Source: Ophiostoma sp. CBS 140.51
Taxonomy: Eukaryota > Ascomycota > Sordariomycetes > Ophiostomatales > Ophiostomataceae
Length of the DNA: 36,067 nucleotides
Assembly: GCA_029298735.1 (NCBI GenBank)
Contig: JANSLP010000324.1
Coordinates: 1-36,067 of the forward strand
Reading direction: 5' to 3'
Below, one piece after another: positions 1-9,470 of this stretch (its first letter is position 1; the number at the start of each line of letters is the position of its first letter). The notes under the pieces are model-generated. The model had not been told where the DNA came from. It did no database searches and was given only the letters and a program-made list of their open reading frames with translations. The position numbers and the translations under genes were made by a program.

Positions 1-61
1 AGAACACGGCACTGCTGTCTGCCAAGGGAAGAAGGCGGTAAGGGCAGTGGGAATAGGAGGG

Positions 62-63
62 GA

Positions 64-107
<44 letters not shown>

Positions 108-109
108 AA
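62..109. repeat. (GAAA)12 tetranucleotide microsatellite
   Basis: Twelve perfect GAAA units are visible in a row. This is a simple sequence repeat in the upstream intergenic region. It is likely to vary in length between strains. Confidence 0.95.
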
Positions 110-1582
110 AATAGATATAAGAGACTCGACTTTCATCAAGAAGATAAATATCGACAGACAGACAGAATATGATGCAAGACGAAAATAAATAAACAACGGA
201 CATCAAACTATCAAGACGAAACATACTGCAGCTCAGGATATCAATATCAACAAAGGTGAGTGAACAAAACAACACACGAAAACAATATACAACCATCATT
301 CTTGCAGCCCTTTTACATATCCACCCCTTCACCTTGACACACCTTATTCTTCCATATCTCTCACCGGGAACCTGAAATCAGCCTCGTTTTTTTGTCGTTC
401 TCCTTGATGATCGACCCTGACCTCGGTCAATGCACTCTTACGAGATACACAAAGAGGATCTCTTACACGTGCCTTACTTTTTTTTTCTATCGTTTATTTA
501 TTTTCTTTTTCTTTCGATTTCTTTCCTCGAGCCAACCTGGGACGAACACGGTACATCTTTTCCCAAATTTCGTCGTGAAGCATCGTCTAGGTACGGGAGT
601 AAGACTGGGTCGATTGTCGATCACTTCTCTCCCTCACCGTCAAGTCTCTCTCCCGACCCGCTCGCTTGGCCTCGTCTATTTCTTTTTCTCCCGTCATCTC
701 TTCTCTTTCCCTCCCTCTCGGGTTCTCGCCTTGTTCTTCTCGCAAGATCATTGTAATTGCCTTCTTTTTTCAGATCGTTTTCGTTTTTTTTTCTGTCTCT
801 CTTTCGTCTTTCTTTTTACATTCCATCTTACACAGTCCATTACACTTTCACAGCCTCACTTTCCTGTATCAAAATACGACTTTCATCATACAAAATCTCA
901 CAGAAAAAAGGTACCTGATTCTTACATCACATCCCGCTCTTGTTCTTCACTTCTCCTTGTTACTGCCACCGGATGACAAGAGTACAGTGTACTTTTGCCT
1001 TGACAACTCAAGGGAAACACAGTACACGGCAAGACTCCGCCTCGTCATCTTTCATTCTCTTTCCTCACCGTGCCCCTTACCTCTCGTTGAACAAACTTCC
1101 GCGGACTCACTTCCTATTCATTCCTCCATTGTATGGTGACTCCATCAGACCTCTTACACGGGCCTGTTGTTTGTCCTCTCACAGGCCAGTGGCCTACCTA
1201 TCACAGACCAAGAACGTCACCCCTGGTTCCTGTATCCTGTGTTCTATTTGCCGTGTACCTGTTTCTTTTCTTTTCTTTTTCTCATCGTTCTTTGCCTCTG
1301 TTACGGCTGCCTCTCGCCCTGTTGTTTTATTATCTGTGGGGTACTCGTCAGTCGTCACCCTCTGACAAACGAATCATACAAACCCGCACATGAAGGGGGG
1401 AGGCAAGATTACAAACAAAACGAAAAAAAGGGGAAGCAATAAAAAAGAACGGACTAAAAAAAGGACAACTCAGGTACAAGAACCAGTTGAGGCTACACCA
1501 AGTCATTATCTTTCATCTTCCCCGAGTATTGACATTGTCTCTTTTTATCCCTTGTTTTCACTTTCACATCGACTCCCAAAGA

Positions 1583-1590
1583 TATAAAAA
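1583..1590 (+). promoter_or_regulatory. TATA-like box of the hydrolase gene
   Basis: The string TATAAAAA lies in GC-mixed surroundings and is followed about 30 bp later by a C/T-rich stretch where transcription could start. This places the hydrolase ATG about 510 bp downstream of the inferred start site. The leader contains no ATG, which fits a scanned 5' untranslated region. The call rests on the motif and on position only. Confidence 0.4.
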
Positions 1591-2128
1591 GACAAGTCGA
1601 TCCCCTTGATTTTTTACACTTTCATTTGAGTGTTATCGACACAGCCCAGAACCATTACCTCTTTGGACTTCACTCACCACAGCCTACAGCCCGCTATCAC
1701 ATCACTCACTGCTCACGGCTCCCCTCCTTCTGGCCTGACCCTTTTAGCCCTCTCGTTTACTTCCTTCTCCCAAGACGGACAGCCGCAGCTAGCGCTGCGT
1801 AAAATTTGGGCTTCTGGGCCTCCCCGTACCATTCTCCTTCCTCTCTCCTCTTTTTTTACACCACTAGTTCCTCTCCTGTCCGCTAGTACACTGTCCAGTG
1901 CAGCTCTCGGCTTCTCCCTCACCCACCCCCTGGTCTCTCGTCTACACTGTCTCCGCCGCCCCCTTGGGTGCAGCCCACCACCACAAGAGGAGCACCCACA
2001 CGATTATCAAAATAGACGAGCTCTAACCTCTATTATTATTTAGACGTCTTTTCTTTCCTTCTCTTTTTTCTCTTACCTTTCTTCCCGGTTTAATTTTCTT
2101 CGTTTCCACCACCACCTCACCCCACCCG

Positions 2129-3292
2129 ATGGCACAGTCAACAGACGCTGCGGCACCGCCCGCATCATTACCGGGCAAGACACCACCACCACCGACAACA
2201 ACACCACCTTCTACAACGACCACCAACATTGACGCCCTCTTTTTGGCCGACCCGCCACCGCTCGACCCAGAATGGGTACAGCACGAACGGGACCAGAACC
2301 TACCCTACCCGCGGCCCGTCGTGCCGCCCCTGATCCGCCAACCACTCTATGTCGTTGAGTGCCGCGAACTCACGGCGCGCATGACGGCGCCCGGTGCACG
2401 GGACCACCACCTGGCGGATGGGATCGATGTGAAGCCGTTGACGGTGACGTCGTCACTCGACGCGTACGAGCTTCCTTTGCTGTCCTACTCTCTTGAAGGT
2501 GCTACCGACAACCCCGACTACGCCGTCCTCTACATCCATGGTGGCGGACTCCACATTGGCGAGGCCGACAGTGAAGAGTTATCGTGCAGGCGGATTCTCA
2601 AAGAGGCACGCCTGCCGCCGTTGAAAGAAGGGGCTGGCGCCCCTTCCCTCGTGGTCTACTCCGTCGGTTACCGCACCATGCCCCAGCACCCGGCCAGCAC
2701 CTGCGTCGCCGACTGCATCGATGCCTACCGGTATGTTCGTGGCACCCACTCGGACTTGTCCAAAACCAAGCTGTTAGTGGTTGGCAGCTCCAGTGGTGGT
2801 GAACTCGCCGCCTTTGTCTCTCAAGAGGCGGCCAAGGACGCCGAGAAATCCGGCCGCGTTTCTGGGGTGTCCGGCGTGGTCCTCCGCTGCCCCGTCACCA
2901 GCGACGCCTTCAACGGTAAAGACTACATCCCGCCGGCGCTCCGGCCGCTGCACACATCCGCTCTCAACGCCAAGTTTGCCACCACGCTGCTGGGCCATAT
3001 GCACCGTCTCGTGCCCCGGGATGGGCTGCCCTACATGCCCCTGGAAGCACCACCGGCCCTCCTACAAAAACAGCCCCGCCACTGGATCCAGGTCTGCACA
3101 AACGACATGTTGTACTCGGATGGTGTGTGCTATGCCAAAGCACTGCAGTTGGCTGGTGCGGCCGAGGTGCAGGTGGACGTCGTCGTTGGGTGGCCGCACA
3201 CGTTTTGGCTCAAGACCCCCTGGATGGACCGGGCACTGGAGGCGGACCAGGCGATGCTGCGCGGTCTTGCGTGGGTGGCCGAAGGCCCATGA
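2129..3292 (+). CDS. alpha/beta-hydrolase fold-3 (HSL/arylacetamide-deacetylase type) esterase
   Basis: This intronless gene encodes 387 residues. It carries the hallmarks of the hormone-sensitive-lipase-like alpha/beta-hydrolases. The oxyanion-hole motif HGGG is at 137-140. The nucleophile elbow GSSSG is at 219-223, with Ser221 as nucleophile. The acid is probably Asp326 in NDMLYSD, and the His is His357 in GWPHTFW. Such enzymes hydrolyse carboxyl esters of small or lipophilic substrates; the actual substrate cannot be told from sequence. Residues 10-35 are a Pro/Thr-rich segment, probably disordered. I see no signal peptide or membrane segment, so a cytosolic enzyme is likely. The chosen ATG is the first on this strand after about 730 bp without one. 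The gene is tail to tail with the ATP synthase d gene. It is not in a recognisable metabolite cluster. Confidence 0.88.
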   Translation: MAQSTDAAAPPASLPGKTPPPPTTTPPSTTTTNIDALFLADPPPLDPEWVQHERDQNLPYPRPVVPPLIRQPLYVVECRELTARMTAPGARDHHLADGIDVKPLTVTSSLDAYELPLLSYSLEGATDNPDYAVLYIHGGGLHIGEADSEELSCRRILKEARLPPLKEGAGAPSLVVYSVGYRTMPQHPASTCVADCIDAYRYVRGTHSDLSKTKLLVVGSSSGGELAAFVSQEAAKDAEKSGRVSGVSGVVLRCPVTSDAFNGKDYIPPALRPLHTSALNAKFATTLLGHMHRLVPRDGLPYMPLEAPPALLQKQPRHWIQVCTNDMLYSDGVCYAKALQLAGAAEVQVDVVVGWPHTFWLKTPWMDRALEADQAMLRGLAWVAEGP

Positions 3293-3994
3293 GGAGAGAG
3301 AATACGGTTTTGAGTGACGGTATTCTTTCTGGGTTGGATTCGATTAGGTGTATGGCTGGCGATGTCTTCGGTTGTCTCTTTTCTGCGTCTTTGGTACTTC
3401 TTCGGTTTCCTTGGTTGTTGGTCTTTGGTCGTTTCGGTTCTCTTCGGTTCCTTTTCTCCTTTCTTCCGTCCTGGTTAAAAATTATGTTGCTCTGCCCAGT
3501 AGCGAGCATAGTCTGCATGTTTATTTGGTGTTCCAGTCCCATCATGTTAGAGAGAAGAGCAAAGCAAATCATAAACCTAAATGTTAGTGTGAAGTAGTGT
3601 GAGGCGTGAGGTGGCTGATTAAAGGTGTCGGCATCGGCATGCATGTCGAAAGTGAAAACAAAGTGAACGAAGAAAAACAAACACAAGACTGGCACAGTGA
3701 AAACAAAGGATGTTGATAGTGTTTTGATTGAAAATGAGACAGAGGGCAAGGGAGACGGTGATATATGAACACAAAGGGAAGTAAATGAAACGTCTGCAAA
3801 TGCTTTCTCCAGTCCGCTTTTCAAGTCTGGCTTCTTTGGTATAAGAAGAATATGTATTTTTTCCAATATTATCTTCTCTCCGCTATCTCCACGGCTGTTG
3901 CTAGAGTACACATATGATGATGAATGGGGGAAACGGTGACAAGGGAAAGTTGAAGGTGGTAAGCGAGGATAAAGTGAATGCTGATAGAAATCGC
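3293..3994. other. convergent 3' region between hydrolase and ATP synthase d
   Basis: These 0.7 kb hold the 3' untranslated regions of two converging genes. I see no further gene and no canonical AATAAA signal. The minus strand carries an unusually long stop-free frame through this stretch (see findings), which is not used by the spliced ATP synthase d transcript. Confidence 0.7.
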
Positions 3995-4799
3995 TTATAC
4001 CAGGGCCAGGTCGCCAAACTTCTCCTGTGGGGTTGTCAGTATGTGCCAGTATGAATGAGATGGTACTCACGGACTCTTTCGAAAGAGAATCCCCGACAGG
4101 AAGCATCCCTATCGGGCTGCTCAGAGAGGGCAAACGTACCTTGTAACCTGGAACGGACCAGCGGCCCTTGGACACCAGGCTCGACGTCTTCTCGTCAATC
4201 GACGACTCGGCCGCCGCAACATCGTCAACCGTAAGGTCCTCAAAGGGACGGGCCTCGTCAATGTTCTTGAGCGTCTTCTCCAGATCCTTGAGCTCCAGGT
4301 CCACCGTCTCCTTGGTCGCCACCGCGTTGCGCACAGCCTCCACCTCAAAAGCCTCAATGGCCTTGAGCTGCCGGCTCACATCGTAGGAGGCGGGCTTGAA
4401 GGCAGCAAAACGCTTCTCAATCTCGTCAATGACGGCCGTGTTCTTGAGGATGCTGCGGTAGTGCGCAAAGTCGACCTCGGTGGGCTGCTCCGACAGCGCC
4501 TGCACTTTGCGCCGGACGTCGTCGTTGCGCTTCTTGAACGCCTGCAGCGAGGCCACGGTCTGGCCGCGCAGGCCCAGCGACGTCGTCACCTTGGCCCAGT
4601 CGAGCTTAAGGGCAGCGTTTCTCTACTCTTTGTTAGTAACTATTCGTTGTCGTCGGCGCCCATCGTCGTGTCGTGTCGTGCTGAACAGGTCGCTCGATTT
4701 ATTCGCTCTGCTCGCTGACGCGATCGGAACGGCCGCAGCACGAATTGGACCGTGCAATCGCCGTCGGACTTGGAATTATTGTCGACTTACAGCAGCCAT
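3995..4799 (-). CDS. mitochondrial ATP synthase subunit d (F1Fo peripheral stalk), three exons
   Basis: The coding exons are 4791-4799, 4140-4622 and 3995-4024 on the minus strand, joined to 173 residues. The first exon encodes only Met-Ala-Ala. The introns are 168 bp (4623-4790, GTAAGT donor, TAG acceptor) and 115 bp (4025-4139, GTACGT donor, CAG acceptor). The protein starts MAARNAALKLDWAKV and ends WSVPGYKEKFGDLALV. Both ends, and the middle AFKKRNDDVRRKVQ and PASYDVSRQLKAIE, match the fungal Atp7 family in length and sequence. Atp7 is part of the peripheral stalk that holds F1 against rotation in the inner mitochondrial membrane. The family has no classical cleaved presequence, as here. 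A start at an internal codon near 4589 would lose the conserved N-terminus, so the 9-nt first exon is preferred. Exon borders restore frame exactly. Confidence 0.95.
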
Positions 4800-5649
4800 G
4801 ATGAAATTCGAGGATTCGGGGTGTCGGGAGGGATGGGTTGGGTTGACGGGGTGCGAAGAAGTGTCGTCGAGGTTGGTGATACAAGTGGTGGTTTTTTGGT
4901 AGAAGTTTTGGCGAAGAGCACGACAACGGCTCGGGAGTCCAGTTTTCCCTCGTTCCTTCCTTTCTCCTCTCTCCTGTACCTGGCGCTGGCTGGCACTTCG
5001 GAAAAGCTAGGGCGGTTGGCACAATTAAAAAAATTCCGGCTAGTCTGGTACAATCACGTGACTAAAACAGCGCAAAACAACGGCAACGAGCAGCAACAAC
5101 AACACCAGGGGACAATAAACTGAATTGAAAATGTATCTAGAATTTCATTGTATTTCTTGTCAATCGAATCAATCCATCATTATATCCGTTTGAAGCTCAC
5201 AGTGGTGGTGGCTGCGAGCTCTTTTTCTCACCAGCCTCTCGGGCAACCACCTCCTACCTCGGACCGCCGGAAGCGAATCAGCGTTGAGGATTCTGGCAGT
5301 AGCATTTTAGCAGGAGTGGCCCGCTCGCACCTTTCAACAGACAGTGAGCAACATAACATCTTGTCCAGCAGGCACGTCACTGAAACTTTACAGCTCGGAT
5401 GAAAACATCATAAGAGACAGAATAAAACACGGCATAGAATACGGGTCATGTCTTGAAAAAGATTCTTTTAGTTTGTAGGTAAATATGGCTGTAGAAGGGG
5501 AAACGACAACCCAGCAAAGACGCCGTCAAGGCGTCGACATAGAGAAAAGAGATGCGACTGTTTGTCAGAACTTTCTCACTCACTCATAGTGACCCTCCTA
5601 GACCGCTGTCAATACTGTAGGTGGAGGTGCTCGACGTCGGAAAAGAAGT
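4800..5649. other. promoter of ATP synthase d and 3' region of NAC-alpha
   Basis: Both flanking genes are on the minus strand, so this 0.85 kb contains the promoter and leader of ATP synthase d (near 4800-5100) and the 3' untranslated region of NAC-alpha (near 5400-5649). The first is rich in pyrimidines on the minus strand. CAA-type short repeats occur near 5085-5110. I see no gene. Confidence 0.65.
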
Positions 5650-6279
5650 TTACACGCTCAGTGACATGATCGAATTGACAATGTCGTTGTCATTTTCTTT
5701 CAACGCCTTGATGGCCTTCTTGCGCGACACACCGGCCTGGGTCTGGACAAGCTCAATGTCCTTGTCCTCAATGCCGGTGGCGTCGACCTCCTCCTCGTCA
5801 TCGTCTTCCTCTTCCTCCTTCTTGGCACCCTCACCACCCTCGGCGCCGTGGTCGTGGTCGTGATCGTGGTCGTGGTCATGGTCGTGGTCGTGGCCGGCGT
5901 GGTCGTGGCCACCAGCGGCCAGCTGCTGGGCAGCGGCCTGCTGGGCCGAGGCGTTGAGGTCCTCAACCTTGGCCTCGCCAAAGACAATGTAGCAGCCCGA
6001 GCTGGGCGAGCGGTAGACCTCGGGGTTGTTGATGACGAACAGAACGTTCTTGGGGCGGCGCAGAGTGACGCGGGTGATGCCCTCGACGCGGATCAGGTTC
6101 TGCTTCTCCAGAAGCTTGCGGGCCTTCTTCTCGTTGCGCGAGTGGATGACGGTGGTCGAGCCCGAGGGGGCAGAGACCTCAATGTCGGACTCAGCATCGC
6201 TGCTGTCCTCCTCCTGCTCCTCGACCTTGACGTTGGTCGGCTCGTCGTCCGGAAGCTCCTCGACACGGGGGTTGGCCAT
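5650..6279 (-). CDS. nascent polypeptide-associated complex subunit alpha (NAC-alpha)
   Basis: One coding exon of 209 residues. The NAC domain spans about 45-115 and includes HSRNEKKARK, ITRVTLRRPKNVLFVINNP and the end of the fold at YIVFGEAKVEDLNA. An acidic linker follows. A C-terminal UBA domain (about 168-209) contains DIELVQTQAGVSRKKAIKAL and the family ending ENDNDIVNSIM. NAC-alpha pairs with NAC-beta at the ribosome exit tunnel and shields nascent chains from mis-targeting. Residues 125-144 form a His-Asp alternating tract, followed by a Glu/Asp run. The tract sits between the two domains, where the family tolerates length change. From memory, related fungi have a shorter His/Asp stretch at this place. 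The gene is head to head with eL14. A leader intron is likely (separate entry). Confidence 0.96.
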   Translation of the reverse strand: MANPRVEELPDDEPTNVKVEEQEEDSSDAESDIEVSAPSGSTTVIHSRNEKKARKLLEKQNLIRVEGITRVTLRRPKNVLFVINNPEVYRSPSSGCYIVFGEAKVEDLNASAQQAAAQQLAAGGHDHAGHDHDHDHDHDHDHDHGAEGGEGAKKEEEEDDDEEEVDATGIEDKDIELVQTQAGVSRKKAIKALKENDNDIVNSIMSLSV

Positions 6280-6300
6280 TTTGATGATGTGGGCGGTGGA

Positions 6301-6542
6301 CTGTAGTGAAGATGAATGTCAACAAATGTTTGTCAAGGTGTTGATGATCGGTCGTCGTGATCGGTCACTCGGTATGGAAGAGGGGTGAAAAAGGGTGGAG
6401 GCTTGAAATTGTAGCTCATTTCTATTTTTTCGCGCGATGCCACACCAGCGGCAAACGCACGTAAGAAGATACCACAAACGCCTTCTCAGCTTCTCGGCCC
6501 TTCCAATCTCGCACATCGCTGCCAATGAATATGTTGACTTAC
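6301..6542 (-). other. probable 5'-leader intron of NAC-alpha
   Basis: On the minus strand a strong donor GTAAGT (6542-6537) and an acceptor CTACAG ending at 6301 bound a 242 bp segment. A TTGAC branch-like site lies about 20 nt before the acceptor. Removal leaves a 21-nt leader piece before the ATG. Leader introns are common in fungal translation genes. RNA reads across the junction would settle it. Confidence 0.6.
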
Positions 6543-7304
6543 AAGGTAATGGGGGTGATGGCGGTGGTTCGTGATATGGAAGAAGCGGTCTCTCGTTCTC
6601 AGAATCAGGCTTCTCTCTTCTTCTCTCGACAAACAAGGTGGAATTGGAAAAGTGGAAAAGGTAGGGCTTCTGTGGCTGCAGGCTAGTCCTGATTAGGTAA
6701 TTGCGTCAGCGATTTTCTTGGAACACTGTGGGATGCCGGGGAAGAGAGGTACATTGGTGCCAGCTTTTTCAACGCGCAGACGTATGTATCTCTTCACGTG
6801 ACCTCACATACAAGAAAACAACCTCAATATATCATACATCGCTACGAAGTCAAGAAGAGGAAAATAATGTTGTTTATTTCTCTGGAATTATTCTTCTGAA
6901 TTTGAATCACTTTACAATTTGGCAAAAAGAGAAAGGGGGCTGTTGTTATGCCTCACAACTGATATGTAAAAGGGAGAGCTTGACGAACAGTGAAGGTTTT
7001 TGGTGTTGGTGAGCGAAAGACAGTACAGCTTTGGTTAGCGGCACGGTACACATTATTTTCACCCAGGGGAGAGGAGTGGCCGCCCCGCAAGAACAAAATT
7101 CCGTGCGTGCCGAAATAAAGAGGAGAAGAAAAATTTCAGTGGGGGGCGGCCTTAGGGCAGGATGAACAATTTTTGCAAAGCGCACCAAATCATCCATGCC
7201 GCCAAAGAAAGTATCCCCGTCAAGTCTTTTTTCTTAGTTTTGCTGTGACCTCCAACTTCTTCACAACCAGACATCCACGACAACGAATTCGCGACAGAAG
7301 ATTC
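6543..7304. promoter_or_regulatory. shared divergent promoter of NAC-alpha and eL14
   Basis: The two start codons are 1,171 bp apart and point away from each other. After allowing for the probable leader introns, about 600-750 bp remain for both promoters. A telomere-like hexamer TTAGGG is at 7152-7157, about 100-150 bp before the inferred eL14 start region. It adjoins a G/C-rich patch at 7141-7151. Telobox-type sites bound by Tbf1-like factors are known in ribosomal-protein promoters of several ascomycetes; their use here is inferred. No protein-coding gene is seen between. Confidence 0.5.
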
Positions 7305-7422
7305 GTGAGTTTTTCCCCCTCCCACAATTCAGCAATATTTATTCGACACTTCGACATTCTCGACAACAACGATAGCGACTATCTCGACGCATAGCTAACG
7401 CGACATCTCTTCTTTTCTTCAG
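7305..7422 (+). other. probable 5'-leader intron of eL14
   Basis: A GTGAGT donor (7305-7310), a perfect CTAAC branch site (7395-7399) and a pyrimidine-rich acceptor CTTCAG ending at 7422 define a 118 bp intron. It ends 28 nt before the eL14 ATG. All three splice signals are strong and correctly spaced. Confidence 0.75.
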
Positions 7423-7450
7423 ATCTCTTTTATCCGACAAACACATCAAA

Positions 7451-8114
7451 ATGGGTGACGCGACAATTATCGGCTCGAAGTGGCGCCTCGTTGAGGTTGG
7501 CCGCGTCGTTCTCCTGCAGAGCGGCCCCTCGGCTGGCCGTCTGGCCGCCATCGTCGAGATCATCGATCACAAGCGGGTGCGTTACATTAACGAAGAACGG
7601 AGACGAGGAGATGGAGTTGGGACGGGTTGCCATCCCCACCACCAAGGGATCACAGCTGGAGCAGGATCCGGGACAAGAGGAGGACCAGGACGAGAGTCTG
7701 TGGGCGTGTGGTGGTGGCAGACCAGCTGCAGAAAGACAGATGACGAAATGAAGTTTGAAGAACGATGGACGAATGCTGACATACCTTCCTTTACAGGTTC
7801 TCGTTGACGGCCCTGCATCAGACGCCAACCCCGGCGGTGTTGCCCGGCAAGCCGTTGCCCTGGCCGATGTCCTCCTGACCGCCATCGTCGTCGAGAAGCT
7901 GCCCCGTGCCGCACGGAGCGGTGCCGTCAAGGCCGCCTGGGAGAAGTCCGAGGTCGACAGCAAGTGGACGGCCACCAACTGGTACAAGAAGCGTGTCCAG
8001 AACGAGCGGCGGAAGGCCCTCACCGACTTTGACCGCTTCAAGGTTCTGCGGTTGAAGAAGCAGCGCCGCTTCGAGGAGCGCAAGGCTCTGGCCAAGGTCA
8101 AGGCGAGCGCATAA
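7451..8114 (+). CDS. 60S ribosomal protein L14 (eL14), two coding exons
   Basis: Exons 7451-7576 and 7797-8114 join in frame to 147 residues. The first exon gives the KOW/SH3-like start (WRLVEVGRVVLL, AAIVEIIDHKR). The second gives VLVDGP, the IVVEKLPRAARSGAVKAAW segment, and the long basic helix RRKALTDFDRFKVLRLKKQRRFEERKAL typical of fungal eL14. The protein is a structural part of the large ribosomal subunit. The coding intron is 220 bp, with GTGCGT donor, CTGAC branch site near 7776 and TTTACAG acceptor. The intron interrupts the gene right after the conserved DHKR. It contains no stop in the frame of exon 1. The ATG context AAAATGGG is good. Length matches the family. Confidence 0.96.
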
Positions 8115-9470
8115 AGGATCGAAGACGGTGAGGGCCACGGTGGGATGAACGGAGGCGGCACGCACGTGCTCTTCTCCTTGTAGTCTGTCCTGAGGTCCTG
8201 ATTGTTTTGTCCTTTTGTGTTTGTTTTGTTACCTTTCCGCCTTATTCTTGCTTCTTTTTTCGACGTCACATAATTTTATAACGACAAAATCAAAAAAATT
8301 CAATAAAAATTCTCCCCCTCCCAAAACACCTTTCTCCCCGAGCACTTTTTTTCTCAATCCTCTTTTTCTCTTGCTCTCTTGCTCTCTCACAAACCCACCC
8401 TACCTAACCACCACCAATTACAACCACCAACCACCACTTCCTAAAAACCGCCCACCCAAGACCTACCGACAACAGGACACGAAACGAAGACTGGGACACG
8501 ATCTTGGGGATTCTTCGCAAGGACGGTCAACCGACCACCAAAAACACACCACAACTTCCACATCCTAAAATTTCGGGTGCTGCACTTGTGCCACCTCAGG
8601 CCATGATCTGAGACGAGGCTGTTTTGCGCACCCGTGGGACATAGAGGGGGGCGGACGACTTTCATTTTGCGATCATCAACAAGACCCAATCTTCTTTCGA
8701 GTCGACTTGACGGCAAGGAACGATGGAAGGTTTCATGGAGGGGAGGAGGACACAAAAAAGGGAACGGGCGGGGAAGACCCAAAAAGGACGGGATGCGCGG
8801 ACGTTTTTGTTGGAGGGGAAATGGGCGCGCGGCTGGCTGGTACATCTTTCTAGGAAAACGGAAAACTGTCTATTGTTCTTTGTTTTTTACTCTTTTACCA
8901 TTTTTTTTCTTGTTTTAAAAACAAAAACAAGGCAAAACACCCCCAACCCTCACAAAAATTTTACACCAAGAAAAAAAAAGTCAAATTATCTTAGTCGGGC
9001 GCTCTTAAACAGAGGCAGCCTCGCCATCGTGACATGTTATTTATCCCAGCCTTGACCACCACTTGCTGTCATACGAATATTGCACATGAACTAACATAGG
9101 GATGGCCGTGTTCCACATGCAGACGATACTATCACAACACTAGTCTTATCGTTATGCACACCAACATTGTTGACAATCTTTTTCTTTTTATAAGTGAGAT
9201 AAATGGCGACCTAATGTCCGCTAATATGAACCCAGAACGTCTTCCAAACAAAACAAACCTGCAAAAAATAAATAAACAAAAATTGAAGAAAAAACACCCC
9301 CACTCCCTCCCCGCTGACAATGTGCTGCTGTAGATGATATCATAAAATCGTTACCGCTGTTCATAATCAAGCATGGACAATACATTTTCATAAAAAAAAG
9401 CAAAACAAAAAAGAACCCATCTAGATCAGTCCTGTCCCCTCCAAAAACAAAGTGGCTCCCATGCCGTCAT
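8115..9470. other. convergent 3' region between eL14 and the DUF8035 gene
   Basis: These 1.36 kb hold the 3' ends of two converging genes. The sequence includes C/A-rich low-complexity stretches (about 8285-8460 and 8915-8980). Short open frames on both strands show no recognisable product. I see no RNA gene here. Confidence 0.65.

Larger units (their letters stand above)
1..2128. other. pyrimidine-rich upstream region and leader of the hydrolase gene
   Basis: No gene could be supported here. The stretch opens with a GAAA microsatellite (62-109). From about 470 the plus strand becomes rich in C and T, with long T runs. Open frames of up to 194 codons occur, but their products are low-complexity Phe/Leu/Ser strings, as expected from a pyrimidine tract, and match no family I know. 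The part from about 1610 to 2128 is probably the 5' leader of the hydrolase gene: a TATA-like box lies at 1583-1590 and no ATG occurs on the plus strand between 1393 and 2128. Whether a gene lies just left of the window cannot be seen. Confidence 0.6.

Noticed and set aside
392..976. 194-codon open frame on the plus strand near the left edge
   Set aside because: The product is a Phe/Leu/Ser low-complexity string from a pyrimidine tract, without domain, signal peptide logic or codon bias of the real genes.
5848..6306. Val-rich 152-codon open frame antisense to NAC-alpha
   Set aside because: The Val runs come from the complement of the His-Asp repeat, so this is a shadow.
7577..7796. Possible snoRNA inside the eL14 intron
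   Set aside because: Only an imperfect C-box-like string (GATGACGA) and a CTGA near the branch site are present, about 35 nt apart, too close for a box C/D RNA, with no terminal stem.
7430..8269. 279-codon open frame antisense to eL14
   Set aside because: It mirrors the two eL14 exons and the stop-free intron. Antisense frames of codon-biased GC-rich genes stay open easily, and the product has no recognisable domain.
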